Positions 34,541 to 44,900 of a stretch of DNA of 64,000 bases are shown piece after piece (the first letter of the stretch is position 1; each line of letters begins with the position of its first letter). A program made the translations under genes and the position numbers. Source of the stretch: CAVZYN01 sp963779515 (lineage in GTDB: Bacteria; Pseudomonadota; Alphaproteobacteria; Rhizobiales; Hyphomicrobiaceae); NCBI GenBank assembly GCA_963779515.1, contig CAVZYN010000015.1, positions 1 through 64,000 on the forward strand, given 5' to 3'. The notes under the pieces were generated by a model. That model saw only the letters and a program-made list of their open reading frames with translations. It did no database searches and had not been told where the DNA came from.

Positions 34541-36073
34541 ATGGATCTCTCCGCCAGCATGCTATTCGACCTGTTCCTGCGCTCGCTGGCGCTGTGGTGG
34601 ATCATCATCCCCGGCATGATGATCGGCGTCCTCGTTGGTATCCTTCCGGGCTTCAGCGCCCAGAACACGCTGATCATCCTGCTGCCATTGACGTTAAAAA
34701 TGGACGTCGAGGCCGGCATGGCCTTCATGATCGCACTCTATTGCACGACGCAGCTTGGTGGCGGCATCCCAGCGATCCTATTCAACATGCCCGGCGAAGG
34801 CGGCGCGGCGGCGACCACGCTCGACGGCTATCCAATGACCAAGAAGGGGCAGGCGCAGCAGGCGCTGGTGCTGTGCTTCGCCGCCTCCGCTTTCGGCGGT
34901 CTCGTCACAACGCTCGCGACGATCGCCCTGCTGCCGTGGCTGAGCCAGCTCGGGCTGATCTTCAAGAGCGTCGAAATGGTTGTGGTCATGGTGTTTGGCC
35001 TGACGTTGATCGCCGCCATCGCCGCCGAGGATCTCTGGAAAGGCCTGATCGCGGGCTTCTTCGGTCTCATGATTGGCGCCATTGGTGCCGACCCGGTCTA
35101 CGGCGAGGCACGCGCCACCTTCGGCCTCCTCGAACTCTACGACGGCGTGCCGCTGATCCCGGCGCTGATCGGTCTCTTCGCGATCTCGGAAGCGCTCGTC
35201 ATGCTCGAAGGCGAGACGATCGTGAATCAGAAGGATGTCGTCCGCGCCCACAGCGCCAGCTGGGCCGATACCTTCGACGGCCTCCGCATGAACCTGAAGT
35301 ATTGGTGGCAGACCGTTTGGACCTCGATGATCGGTCTCGTCGTCGGCATCTTGCCGGGCGCCGGATCGACGGTCGCGGCGTTCCTCGCCTATCACTACTC
35401 GAAGCTGCTGTCGAAGACGCCGGAGCTCTACGGCACCGGCCACCCGCCAGGCGTTATCGCGCCTGAATCCGCCAACAACGGCGTGACCTCCGGTACGCTC
35501 GTCCCGGTTCTCGCTCTCGGCATTCCCGGCGGCACCACCGGCGCGATCATGATGATCGTGTTGACCTACCACGGCCTCGTGCTCGGGCCTCGCCTCTTCA
35601 TCGAGAAGCCACAGATCGCCTATGGCGTCTTCATGCAGATGACGGTGTGCTACTTGTTCATGGCGGTGATGATCCTGCCGCTCGCGCGCTACATGAGCCG
35701 GGTCGTGTGGGTGCCGACCAAATTCCTCGTGCCGTTGATCCTCTCACTGGTCACGATCGCCGCCTTCTCCGAGCGCGAATACATCTTTGATATGGGCCTC
35801 GCGCTCCTGTTTGGCGTGATCGGCTACATCGCGCGCAAGACCCGCTACGAAGTGACGGCGCTGCTGATTGGCGTGCTGATGGGGCCGCTGTTCGAACAGT
35901 ATCTGCTGCGCGCGCTCCGCGTCGGCCAGGGCGACGTGCGCGTGTTGTTCTCGTCCACCATCGGCAACGTCCTATGGGCGATGGTTATCGCGGCCCTGCT
36001 GTTGCCCTGGTTGCGCAACCGCAAGCGCCAAGGCGTGCTCGCCCAAACCATCCGCGCCGGTCACGAGTCGTAG
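34541..36073 (+). CDS. tctA: Tripartite tricarboxylate transporter large permease TctA
   Basis: The 510-aa polytopic protein of about 12 helices has conserved TctA loops: GMMIGVLVGILPGFSAQNT, QLGGGIPAILFNMPGEGGA, VGILPGAGSTVAAFLAY and VLALGIPGGTTGAIMM. The two repeated G-ILPG-G loops form the transport pathway. It imports a di- or tricarboxylate with sodium. It is the last gene of the operon, and a family C palindromic repeat follows and may serve as a terminator or mRNA-protecting structure. Confidence 0.95.
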   Translation: MDLSASMLFDLFLRSLALWWIIIPGMMIGVLVGILPGFSAQNTLIILLPLTLKMDVEAGMAFMIALYCTTQLGGGIPAILFNMPGEGGAAATTLDGYPMTKKGQAQQALVLCFAASAFGGLVTTLATIALLPWLSQLGLIFKSVEMVVVMVFGLTLIAAIAAEDLWKGLIAGFFGLMIGAIGADPVYGEARATFGLLELYDGVPLIPALIGLFAISEALVMLEGETIVNQKDVVRAHSASWADTFDGLRMNLKYWWQTVWTSMIGLVVGILPGAGSTVAAFLAYHYSKLLSKTPELYGTGHPPGVIAPESANNGVTSGTLVPVLALGIPGGTTGAIMMIVLTYHGLVLGPRLFIEKPQIAYGVFMQMTVCYLFMAVMILPLARYMSRVVWVPTKFLVPLILSLVTIAAFSEREYIFDMGLALLFGVIGYIARKTRYEVTALLIGVLMGPLFEQYLLRALRVGQGDVRVLFSSTIGNVLWAMVIAALLLPWLRNRKRQGVLAQTIRAGHES

Positions 36074-36098
36074 TGCGGCGCGTCTTCAAACACCACCA

Positions 36099-36250
36099 CC
36101 GTCATCCCGAACCAACGCGCGGAGCGCGTGCAGATCCGGAACCCAGCAAAAGAATCGTCGAAGACCCGATATATTGAACCTCCGGCAGTTTTTCGCTTCA
36201 TCCGGATCTTCCTCGCCGCTGGAACGCGGCTCGTCGTCCAGGATGACGGT
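36099..36250. repeat. Palindromic repeat, family C copy 2
   Basis: Outer ends CCGTCATCC / GGATGACGG are inverted. Inside are CGCGCGGAGCGCG and the shared core GGAACCCAGCAAAAGAA found in the 12762-12923 copy. It lies between convergent tctA and dgoA. Confidence 0.75.
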
Positions 36251-36269
36251 TGTTTGATGATGCAAGTCG

Positions 36270-36890
36270 TTATGGTTGGCAGGCAACCCGCACCAGCTCG
36301 CGTGCCGCAGTTGCGACATCTGCGGCGCTGTTGCCCGGCGCATAGAGCGTCGAGCCGATCCCGAATGCGGCGGCGCCAGCAGTCCGATACGCCGGAATAT
36401 TCGCCGCCGAAACACCGCCAACGGGAATGAGGCGCGTGCCCTTCGGCAGAACCGCCTTCATCGATTTGACCACCGCCGGCGTGATCAACTCCGCTGGAAA
36501 GAGCTTCAACGCGTCGGCCCCAGCGGCAAGTGCTGCGAAAGCCTCCGTCGGTGTCGCGATGCCCGGCGTGCACCATAGGCTTGCCGCCTTCGCCGCGCGG
36601 ACGACCGCAAGGTCCGCGTGCGGCATCACGATCAGCCGCCCGCCCGCGTCGCGAATGCGCGCGACGTCGGCCACATCCTGCACTGTCCCGGCACCGATCA
36701 CGGCGCGATCCCCGAAACGTTGCGCCAGCCGCGCGATCGATACCAGCGGCTCGGGCGAATTCAGCGGCACCTCGATGATGCGCACCCCGGCATCGAACAA
36801 GGCGTCGCCAACAGCATCAGCCTCGCTCGGCGTGATGCCGCGAAGAATAGCGATCAACGGGCACGCGCCCAGAGCATCGGTGAGATCCAT
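36270..36890 (-). CDS. dgoA: 2-dehydro-3-deoxy-6-phosphogalactonate aldolase
   Basis: The 206-aa class I aldolase is of the KDPG/KDPGal type: LIAILRGITPSEA near residue 12, RIIEVPLNSPEP with the Glu of the active site, VIGAGTV, and FPAELITP in which LKLFPA supplies the Schiff-base Lys. VPLNSPEP rather than VTLRTP points to the galactonate (DgoA) branch. It cleaves 2-keto-3-deoxy-6-phosphogalactonate to pyruvate and glyceraldehyde 3-phosphate. ATG 36890 overlaps the dgoK stop (TGATG), so it is coupled to the kinase. Confidence 0.92.
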   Translation of the reverse strand: MDLTDALGACPLIAILRGITPSEADAVGDALFDAGVRIIEVPLNSPEPLVSIARLAQRFGDRAVIGAGTVQDVADVARIRDAGGRLIVMPHADLAVVRAAKAASLWCTPGIATPTEAFAALAAGADALKLFPAELITPAVVKSMKAVLPKGTRLIPVGGVSAANIPAYRTAGAAAFGIGSTLYAPGNSAADVATAARELVRVACQP

Positions 36891-37814
36891 CACGCCACAT
36901 CCTTCAAGAGCCGCGCCCGCCGCGCCAATGCGAGATGCCCGTGCACCACACAATCGTCCGGCGCGCGACGGCACGCGACACCGAGAATTTTCGCAGTTGT
37001 CTCATAGCGCGCGCTGAGATCCGCATTGGCGATGATCGTGAACGGTTGCGCGGCGTCGAGCGCATCGACAAGCTCCGCGCCGATCAACAGGCCGGAGAGA
37101 TAATCCGAAATCTCCGCCGGCGGCAGCTTCGAGAACAATCCGAGCGTCCGCGCCGAGAACACCAGATTGAGCAAGCGTCCCGGTGAGCCAGAAGCCTCGC
37201 GCGCACGCGTGACACCGTCTTCGAACCCGCGCCCGGCTCCGGGCTCCGCGCTGATCAAGCGCCCGAGGATCGTGTGCCCCTTCAGCGCCGCGAAGATCTC
37301 GCCCGTCATGTAGGTCCGGAACGACGTAATGACCCCATCAGCGAACGTGGACCCACTTGGCGTGCGACCCTGGCAGCACGAACACGCCGTCCGCGATCCC
37401 CATCGCGGCCAAGGCGCCGACGATTTGCGTTTCCTCGCCGCGCATGACGTCCGGCACGCCCATGGCATCCTCGAACGAGAGACCGGGCACGAGGTGGATC
37501 TCGCCGCACGTCGCGGATGGAACCTTGACAAGATTCTGTACGAGTTCCTCGCCACCCGCCGGACACGCCGCATAGGGCGCCTCGATCCAGCCTTGCCGGC
37601 TCCCGATCATGCCCGACATCATGATCGGCAATCCGGGATGCGCCCGGCGCCACGGCGACACAGCCTCCGCCAACACCGTCTCGAACTGCCCGTTCTCGAC
37701 CGTCAGAATGCCGCGCGCACTCTCGCGCCGCTCAAGGGTACCGCCGCCGGCCGAAATGAGATAGGCGCGAAATGACGATGTGCCCCAATCGACGCTGATG
37801 AGGGCAGGACTCAC
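36890..37814 (-). pseudogene. dgoK: 2-dehydro-3-deoxygalactonokinase, one frameshift
   Basis: Starting at GTG 37814 the protein reads SPALISVDWGTSSFRAYLI, with the ASKHA phosphate-1 motif DWGTS. It continues through VFVLPGSHAKWVH, where an extra base near 37346 breaks the frame. With that base removed it runs on as FADGVITSFRTYMTGEIF, then DYLSGLLIGAEL to a stop at 36890, about 307 aa. The kinase phosphorylates 2-keto-3-deoxygalactonate for DgoA. It overlaps the DUF1761 gene (GTGA) and dgoA (TGATG). The dehydratase DgoD and a galactonate transporter are not in this window, though the adjacent TctABC system might import the sugar acid. Confidence 0.88.
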
Positions 37815-38224
37815 TTCACGCCCATATAAGCGAGCACGATCGCCTGGATCAGCAGCACGCCGAGCCAGTGCCCGCCGTCGATCACCGTCAGCGCTCGCTT
37901 CTGTTTCTGGTAGGCATGGTTGGTCGCGAGCGTGGTGATGACGAAACCGAGCCAGATGAAGGCCGCCGAGATCATCGCGCCCCGGATCGTCGGATTGCCT
38001 TTCGCGACATGCCACAGCAGGCCCGACATCACATAGGCCATGACGAGCCCGCCGATGAAGGAGATCACGAACGGCATGACACTGCCACTCTTGACATCGT
38101 CATCGGTCATGCCCGACGCCGCCATCCACTGCTTGGACAGCACGCCGTACCAAAGTCCGCCGAACAGGAAGCTTGCGACCGCCGCCGCGAGGATCGCCCA
38201 GAAATTCACGGCAAGAAATGACAT
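37811..38224 (-). CDS. DUF1761 small membrane protein
   Basis: The 137-aa protein has four predicted membrane helices (VNFWAILAAAVASFLFGGLWYG, VMPFVISFIGGLVMAYVM, MISAAFIWLGFVITTLATNHAY, WLGVLLIQAIVLAYMG), the DUF1761 layout, with the conserved WYGVLSKQW near residue 25. Function is unknown. Its stop overlaps the GTG start of dgoK, so the kinase is translated from the same message, which is odd for a membrane protein without a known sugar role. Confidence 0.85.
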   Translation of the reverse strand: MSFLAVNFWAILAAAVASFLFGGLWYGVLSKQWMAASGMTDDDVKSGSVMPFVISFIGGLVMAYVMSGLLWHVAKGNPTIRGAMISAAFIWLGFVITTLATNHAYQKQKRALTVIDGGHWLGVLLIQAIVLAYMGVK

Positions 38225-38304
38225 TGAAATCTCCCGATTGAGGATCTGAATGGCGTAGCTCTAACCGGGCGCGCCCGCAAGCAGGCGCCGGGCGGCAAAT
38301 GCAA

Positions 38305-38329
38305 ACGGCCCGCGAGACGCTCGCGGGCC
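38305..38329 (-). terminator. Terminator after dctP
   Basis: A perfect 11-bp stem (CGGCCCGCGAG / CTCGCGGGCCG) with a 3-base loop lies 24 bp beyond the dctP stop. On the minus strand TTTGCATTTG follows. It is likely the end of the four-gene TRAP operon. Confidence 0.75.
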
Positions 38330-38353
38330 GCTGTTAGATCGTGCGGGCCTATT

Positions 38354-39346
38354 TCACTTCCTGAATGCAGCGACCACGGCCTCGCCTTCCGCGCCGGCCT
38401 TCTTCAACCAGGTCGACGTCAGATCCTCGCCGAACTTCTTGAGGCCAGCCGACAGCTCAGGCGATGGCGCCAGAACCTTCATTCCCTTGGCTTTGAGCTC
38501 GGTGACGTACCAAGTGGCTTTTTCCTCGGCGGTCTTCCAGCCGCGCGCTTCGGCGTCCTTGGCGGCCTTCGTGACGGCGTCCTGCTGGTCCTTCGGCAAC
38601 GCGTCGAAGATGCCCTTGTTGATGAACGTGATGTTCTTCGGGATCCAAGCCTTGGTGTCATACCAATGCGTCAGCGACTCCCAGACCTTGGAGTCGTAGC
38701 CCGTCGATCCCGACGAGATGAACGATGTGACGACGCCCGTCGCGAGCGCCTGCGGCAGTTCAGCCGCCTGGATCGTCACCGCTTGCATACCGGCGAGTTC
38801 CGCGATGCGGGTGGTGCCCGCATTGTAGCTGCGGAACTTGATGCCCTTCATGTCCTCGACCTTGTTGATCTCCTGCTTGAAGTAGAGGCCTTGCGGTCCC
38901 CACGGCACAGCCATCAGTACCATCAGGCCTTGGGTTGCGAGCTTCTTCTCGATGGCGGGCTTCGACACCTCCCAGAGCTTCTTCGACTCAGGGAAGCTCG
39001 CGGCGAGGAATGGCACGACGTCGACGCCGAACATCGGATCTTCGTTCTCGTGGATCGAGATCAGCACCTCGCCGATCTGCGCTTGCCCCGTCGCGACCGC
39101 ACGCTTGATCTCCGGCGCTTTGAACAGCGAGGCGTTGGCATGGACCGTGATCTGCAGCTTGCCGCCGGTCGCGGCTTCCACGTCCTTGGCGAACTGCACG
39201 AGATTTTCCGTGTGATAGTTCGTGGCAGGATAAGCGGCCGGCAGGTTCCATTTGGTCTGCGCCGTTGCCGCCATACTCGACAGGCCAAGTCCCAGCCCCG
39301 CGACGGCGCCGAGTGCCAGAACGTGTCGTCTCGTCGATCGTGTCAT
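38354..39346 (-). CDS. dctP: TRAP transporter solute-binding protein DctP
   Basis: The periplasmic binding protein of about 330 aa has a signal peptide with TRRHVLALGAVAGLGLGL and a DctP fold: WNLPAAYPATNYHTENLVQFA, GEVLISIHENEDPMFG and the helix-connecting MKGIKFRSYNAGTTRIAELAGM. The conserved Arg of FRSYN is expected to bind the substrate carboxylate. ATG 39346 with GGGAG eight bases upstream is preferred over TTG 39349. It closes the regulator-dctQ-dctM-dctP operon, and a hairpin terminator follows. The ligand is probably a cyclic imide, hydantoin or oxoproline-like acid given the divergent hydantoinase; this is inference. Confidence 0.92.
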   Translation of the reverse strand: MTRSTRRHVLALGAVAGLGLGLSSMAATAQTKWNLPAAYPATNYHTENLVQFAKDVEAATGGKLQITVHANASLFKAPEIKRAVATGQAQIGEVLISIHENEDPMFGVDVVPFLAASFPESKKLWEVSKPAIEKKLATQGLMVLMAVPWGPQGLYFKQEINKVEDMKGIKFRSYNAGTTRIAELAGMQAVTIQAAELPQALATGVVTSFISSGSTGYDSKVWESLTHWYDTKAWIPKNITFINKGIFDALPKDQQDAVTKAAKDAEARGWKTAEEKATWYVTELKAKGMKVLAPSPELSAGLKKFGEDLTSTWLKKAGAEGEAVVAAFRK

Positions 39347-39385
39347 CAAGTGTACTCCCTAGGTTGAACGCAAGAAGGTTGAACG

Positions 39386-40717
39386 TCAGAGCCGTTTCAT
39401 CGCCGCTGCATTGTTCGCGGCCCACCAATCCGGCAGCGCCATGACAATGTTCGGGAAAATCGTGATCAGTGCAACAGCCACGACGAGCAGCCAGAAGAAC
39501 GGCAGCGCCGCGCGGGCCACCGTCATGCTATCTTTTCCGCTCATGGTTTGCAGCACGAAAAGGTTGAATCCGACGGGCGGCGAAACTTCGGCCATCTCGA
39601 CGATGAGAATAAGGAAAATCCCGAACCAGATCAGGTCGAACCCGGCCTTCTGGATCATCGGCAGCACCACCGCCGTCGTCAGCACGATCATGGAAATCCC
39701 GTCGAGCGCGGCGCCCAGCAGGATGTACATGACCGTCAGCGCCGCAATCAGCATGAAGGGCGAGAGCCCAAATCCATCGACCCAGTTGGCAAGCGCCAGC
39801 GGGATCTTGGTGTAGGCCATCGACGTCGACATGAACGAGGCGCCCGCCAGGATCAGCATGATCATCGCGGTGATGCGAATCGTGCCCATGATGCTTTGGC
39901 CGACGTTCTCGCGCGTCAGCGCATTCGACCACCAGGCAATGGCGAAGGAGCCGGCAACGCCCCAGGCCGCACTCTCGGTCGCCGTCGCCCAGCCCATCAG
40001 CAGGGAAGCGAACACGAGAATGATCAGCAGCAGGCACGGAATGAGATTGGCGGACTCGCGCACCTTCTCCATAAACGACATCTTGGGTTCAGGCGGCGGC
40101 TGCTTCGATGGATTCAACAGCGCCCACACGACGATGTAGCCCGAGTACAGCGCCATGACCAGAAATCCGGGGATGAACCCAGCGAGGAACAGCTTGATGA
40201 TCGAGACTTCGGCGGCGACCGCATAGACCACCATCGTGATGGAGGGCGGAATGAGAATGCCGAGCGTGCCCGAGCCCGCCAGCGAGCCGAGGCTGACTTT
40301 GTCGTCGTAGCCGCGCTTCTTCAGTTCCGGCAGCGCGATCTTGGCGATCGTCGCGCAGGTTGCCGCCGACGATCCCGAGACCGACCCAAAAATCCCCGAC
40401 GCCAGCACGTTGACATGCATGAGGCGCCCGGGAAGCCAATTCAGCCACGGCGACAGGCCGCGGAACATTTCTTCTGAAAGCTTGGTGCGAAATAGAATCT
40501 CGCCCATCCAGATGAACAGCGGCAACGCCGCCAGCTCCCACGACGCCGCATTGCCCCAGATCTTTGTCGCCAGCACGTTGCCAGGGCTCGGTACGCCCTC
40601 GACGAACAGCATGCCGACCCAACCGACCGCAAGGAGGCTGATGGCGATCCACACGCCACCCGCGAGCAGCACGACGAGGACGAGTAGGAGGATGCCGGCA
40701 ATGGTGATCAATTCCAT
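39386..40717 (-). CDS. dctM: TRAP transporter large permease DctM
   Basis: The 443-aa polytopic protein of about 12 helices has DctM landmarks: LASGIFGSVSGSSAATCATIAKIALPELKKRGYD and GSLAGSGTLGILIPPSI in the first half, EVSPPVGFNLFVLQ in the second. It forms the sodium-coupled channel with DctQ. It lies 3 bp after dctQ and 36 bp before dctP in the same operon, so receptor and permease are co-produced. Confidence 0.93.
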   Translation of the reverse strand: MELITIAGILLLVLVVLLAGGVWIAISLLAVGWVGMLFVEGVPSPGNVLATKIWGNAASWELAALPLFIWMGEILFRTKLSEEMFRGLSPWLNWLPGRLMHVNVLASGIFGSVSGSSAATCATIAKIALPELKKRGYDDKVSLGSLAGSGTLGILIPPSITMVVYAVAAEVSIIKLFLAGFIPGFLVMALYSGYIVVWALLNPSKQPPPEPKMSFMEKVRESANLIPCLLLIILVFASLLMGWATATESAAWGVAGSFAIAWWSNALTRENVGQSIMGTIRITAMIMLILAGASFMSTSMAYTKIPLALANWVDGFGLSPFMLIAALTVMYILLGAALDGISMIVLTTAVVLPMIQKAGFDLIWFGIFLILIVEMAEVSPPVGFNLFVLQTMSGKDSMTVARAALPFFWLLVVAVALITIFPNIVMALPDWWAANNAAAMKRL

Positions 40718-40720
40718 CGC

Positions 40721-41293
40721 TCAGACCCCGCTCGCGATGGCGCGTTCGATGGCTTCTTCCGCCGTCTTAGGCGGCTCCTTGTGGTAGGTCGGCAAATTGC
40801 CGCCTGCGACGCGGATGAGTTCATCGACGAAGGCGATCGCCAGTATGACAAGACCGCTGGTGTAGCCGAGCTGCGGAATCCACAGCGGGATCGCGACGAC
40901 GCCCGTCGACATCTCGCTGAAACGATAAGTGTCGATGGTGAACTTGACCGCGTTCCACGCGAAGTAGCCGACGAACGTGAGCCCGACGAGCAGCGAGATG
41001 AACTCGATGATGTGCCGCGCCCGGCCCGTGAACCGGTCGATCAGCAGGCCGACGCGGATCATCTCACCGTGCTTGAAGGTATGCGCCAGGCCAAGGAACG
41101 CGCAGGCCGCCATGCTCCAGGCGGCGAAGTCGTCGCCCGACGGGATATTGTAGCCGAACTGCCGCCCGATCGACATGTAGAGCATGATGATGAAGATGAC
41201 GACGAGGAAGGCGCCGGCAAGATAGCCGGACCAGAGATAGAGCCTGTCGAGTGCCGTGCGCATTAATTCCCCCGTCTTCGCAGCCGCCGTCAC
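40721..41293 (-). CDS. dctQ: TRAP transporter small permease DctQ
   Basis: The 190-aa protein has four membrane helices (YLAGAFLVVIFIIMLYMSI, FAAWSMAACAFLGLAH, IIEFISLLVGLTFVGYFAW, LGYTSGLVILAIAFVDELI) and the DctQ motif FLGLAHTFKHGEMIRVGLL, ending in a cytoplasmic tail. The start is GTG 41293, overlapping the stop of the regulator gene by GTGA, so transporter synthesis is coupled to the regulator's. Confidence 0.92.
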   Translation of the reverse strand: MTAAAKTGELMRTALDRLYLWSGYLAGAFLVVIFIIMLYMSIGRQFGYNIPSGDDFAAWSMAACAFLGLAHTFKHGEMIRVGLLIDRFTGRARHIIEFISLLVGLTFVGYFAWNAVKFTIDTYRFSEMSTGVVAIPLWIPQLGYTSGLVILAIAFVDELIRVAGGNLPTYHKEPPKTAEEAIERAIASGV

Positions 41294-41853
41294 AGCGATG
41301 TCGCCGCCCGCGCCGCCTGATCATAGTGTCCTGAAAGCGCGCGCAACAGTGCGCCGAGCTCTGAAAGTGCGGGATCTGGCAAACCTGTGGATTTGACCGG
41401 TCGCACCAGCAGACGTTCCCTGATCTGATGATAGCGCATGCAGGCATCGGCGCCAGATTTGGTGGCGACGATGGTCTTTTCCTTGCCCTGTTTGTGGGTG
41501 GCGACGAGCCCGGCGGAGGCAAGCTTCTTGATCGCGTAATTGACGACGTGGGTATCCTCGATGCCGAGCACGAGGCAGACGTCGGCGAGCTTCTTCGGCT
41601 TGTCGCGGTGGCGCACGGTATGCAGCACGAGCACGTCGATGGGCGAGAGATCGCCGACACCCGCCGCCGCCATGCACCGCACCATCCAGCGTTGAAACGC
41701 ATGTCCCGCCAGGATCATGCCGAACTCGACCTCCGAAAGTGCGGGCGATGCACCGGCCGCCAGATGCGCCGACGAAACAATGGGCCCGGACGCGTCGGAC
41801 GCCGGAGTGACGGTGACCTTGATCGCTGACTTTCTAGATCGTGCGCTTGCCAT
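41290..41853 (-). CDS. MarR-like winged-helix transcriptional regulator
   Basis: The 187-aa protein starts at ATG 41853 with a basic tail (MASARSRKSAIKV). Its central winged helix-turn-helix has LSPIDVLVLHTVRHRD, PKKLADVCLVLGIEDTHVVNYAIKKL as recognition region, and GLVATHKQGKEKTI as wing, all typical of MarR-fold regulators. It is the first gene of the TRAP operon and divergent from the hydantoinase. A perfect 17-bp palindrome 56 bp from its start overlaps likely -35 boxes on both strands. I infer autoregulation and control of both operons by the imported ligand or its product. Confidence 0.85.
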   Translation of the reverse strand: MASARSRKSAIKVTVTPASDASGPIVSSAHLAAGASPALSEVEFGMILAGHAFQRWMVRCMAAAGVGDLSPIDVLVLHTVRHRDKPKKLADVCLVLGIEDTHVVNYAIKKLASAGLVATHKQGKEKTIVATKSGADACMRYHQIRERLLVRPVKSTGLPDPALSELGALLRALSGHYDQAARAATSL

Positions 41854-41908
41854 GGGTCGGCCGCCTTGAAACGTCGATTTGCGCAGCAGAGCCCAACATC
41901 GATAAATT

Positions 41909-41925
41909 GTCAACAAAATGTTGAC
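41909..41925. promoter_or_regulatory. Palindromic operator between the MarR-like gene and hydantoinase
   Basis: GTCAACA-AAA-TGTTGAC is a perfect 7+7 inverted repeat. On the plus strand TTGACG (41921-41926) with AACACT 17 bases on could be a promoter for the hydantoinase. On the minus strand TTGACA (41913-41908) faces the regulator. Binding would block both. Confidence 0.75.
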
Positions 41926-41980
41926 GTTTTACAGAAGGCTTGCAACACTGCCCTGGCAAGCCTAACGGACGGGGACAGCA

Positions 41981-44900
41981 ATGAGCGGCGCCAAGTGGGA
42001 TTTCTGGATCGACCGTGGCGGCACGTTCACCGATATCGTCGCCCGTGACCCGGCCGGTCAGATCCACGCGCGCAAACTCCTGTCGGTCAATCCCGATGCC
42101 TATGATGACGCCGCGCTGGAGGGCATCCGTCAGTTCCTGGGCGTGCCTTCCAATGCCGCGATTCCCGCCGAGCGCATCTCTACGGTCAAGATGGGCACGA
42201 CCGTCGCGACCAATGCGTTGCTCGAACGCAAGGGCGATCCGACGGCGCTGGTGATCACCGCCGGTCTCAAGGATCAGCTCGAGGTCGGCTATCAAAACCG
42301 CCCCGATATCTTCGCCAAGAAGATCGTCAAGCCCGATATGCTCTATGCGCGCGTCATCGAAGCGCATGAGCGCGTGCGTGCCGGCGGCACCGTCGAAACG
42401 CCGCTCGATCTTGCGGCACTGAAGACGGATCTAGAGGTCGCGCGCGCAGCCGGCATTACGTCTGTCGCCATCGTCTTCATGCACGCCTATGCCTATCCCG
42501 CGCACGAGAAGGCGGCGGGCGAGCTGGCACGGTCGCTCGGATTTGCGCAAGTCTCCGTCAGCCACGAAGTCTCGCCCTTGATCAAAATCGTCGGCCGCGG
42601 CGATACGACCGTCGCCGACGCCTATCTCTCGCCCATCCTCAGCAGATATGTCGCAAAGGTTGCGGGCGCACTTTCTTCCCCCTCTTCCCGCGCGCGGGGA
42701 GAGGGTCGGGGTGAGGGGCGGCCACAGGTTCAATTCATGGCCTCTTCGGGCGGTTTGAAATCGGCGAACCTGTTTCAGGGCCGCGACGCGATTCTCTCGG
42801 GTCCCGCCGGCGGCATCGTCGGCATGGCGGAAACCGCGAAGATTGCAGGTTTCGAAAAGGTCATTGGCTTCGACATGGGCGGCACATCGACCGACGTCTC
42901 GCACTTCGCCGGCGATTACGAACGCGCCTTCGAAACCGAAGTCGCGGGCGTGCGCATGCGCGTCCCGATGATGCGGATTCATACAGTGGCGGCAGGGGGA
43001 GGCTCGATCCTTTTCTACGACGGCACGCGCTTTCGCGTCGGCCCCGAAAGTGCCGGATCCAATCCTGGACCAGCATGCTACCGTCGTGGCGGCCCGCTCG
43101 CCGTCACTGACGCCAACGTCATGGTCGGCAAATTATCGAGCACGTTCTTTCCTGCGATCTTCGGCCCCAAGGGCGACCAGCCGCTCGACGACGCGGCGGT
43201 GAAATCCGCCTTCGCCGCGCTGGCGGAAAAGATCGGCGACGGCCGCACGCCGGAACAGGTCGCCGATGGCTTCATCCGCATCGCCGTCGAGAACATGGCC
43301 AACGCCATCAAGAAGATCTCCGTCCAGCGCGGCTACGATGTGACGGAATACGCGCTGCAGTGCTTTGGCTCGGCAGGCGGCCAGCACGCCTGTCAGATCG
43401 CTGACACACTCGGTATGGAGACGGTGTTGATCCATCCGCTGTCGGGCCTGCTCTCGGCCTACGGCATGGGCCTCGCCAACATCCGCGCCAGCCGCGAGCA
43501 GTCGGTCGAAAAGGCTCTGGAACCATCCACGCTTGGCGAGATCGCGTCACTACAACATCAACTGAGCCAGGACGTCCTGGCCGAACTGGCAACCCAGAGC
43601 GTTGCCGCCAAGGATGCAACCGTCAACGCGTTCGTGCACGTGCGCTACGACGGCACCGACAATGCGCTCCCCGTCCGCATGGCCGCGGTCGATGTCATGC
43701 GCCAAGCCTTCGAAAAACAGCATCTGCAGCGTTACGGCTTCATGTCGCCGGAAAAGCGGATCTTTGCGGCGGCGCTCGAAGTCGAAGCGGTCGGCGGCGG
43801 CGCCGTTTTGTCGGCGGAGGAAGGTCCAGCCGCCTCCGCGATTCAGCAACCCGTCAGCCAGACGCGTTTCTTTTCCGCCGGACGCTGGCACGATGCGCCG
43901 ATCTACGATCGCAGTCGCCTCTATCCTGGCGGTTCCCGGATCGTCGGCCCCGCCCTCGTGATCGAACCGCATCAAACCGTGGTGGTCGAGCCGGGTTGGG
44001 AGCTCGAGTTGTCGACGCGCGACAACCTCGTCATGCGCCGAGTCGCCAAGCGCCAGCGCGAACAGCTCGGCGCCAAGGCCGACCCGGTCCTGCTCGAAGT
44101 CTTCAACAACCTCTTTATGTCGATCGCCGAGCAGATGGGTGAGGCGCTGCGCAACACCGCGCAGTCCGTCAACATCAAGGAGCGTCTCGACTTCTCCTGC
44201 GCGATCTTCGATGCCAACTCCCAACTTGTCGCCAACGCGCCGCACATGCCGGTGCACTTGGGCTCCATGGACAAGAGCGTCGAGACCATCGTGCGCGAGC
44301 GCCTCGGCGACATGCGGCCGGGCGATGTCTATATGCTAAACGCGCCCTACAACGGCGGCACACATTTGCCCGACATCACCGTCATCACGCCGGTGTTTGC
44401 GACGGGTGGGCGTGACATTCTCTTCTACGTCGCCTCGCGCGGCCACCACGAAGACATCGGCGGCGTGACACCGGGCTCCATGACGCCGCGCGCCACCCAC
44501 ATCGACGAGGAAGGCGTCTACATCGACAGCTTCAAGCTGGTCGATCGCGGCCGCTTTCTGGAAGCTGAAACGCACGCGCTATTGACGGGCGCGAAGTATC
44601 CCGCGCGCCGCCCCGACAAGAACATCGCGGATCTGAAAGCGCACGTCGCCGCCAACGCCAAGGGCGTATCCGAACTCGAAAAGATGACCGCCCACTTCGG
44701 TCTCGACGTCGTCAAAGCCTATATGCAGCACGTCCAGGACAACGCTGAAGAGAGCGTGCGCCGCCTGCTGACGCGCCTCTCCGACGGCCGCTTCCGCGTC
44801 GAGATGGATCAGGGCACGCACGTCGAGGTCGCGATCACCGTCGACAAGAAGGCGCGCACAGCCCGCGTCGATTTCACCGGCACGAGCGCGGCGCAGGCCA

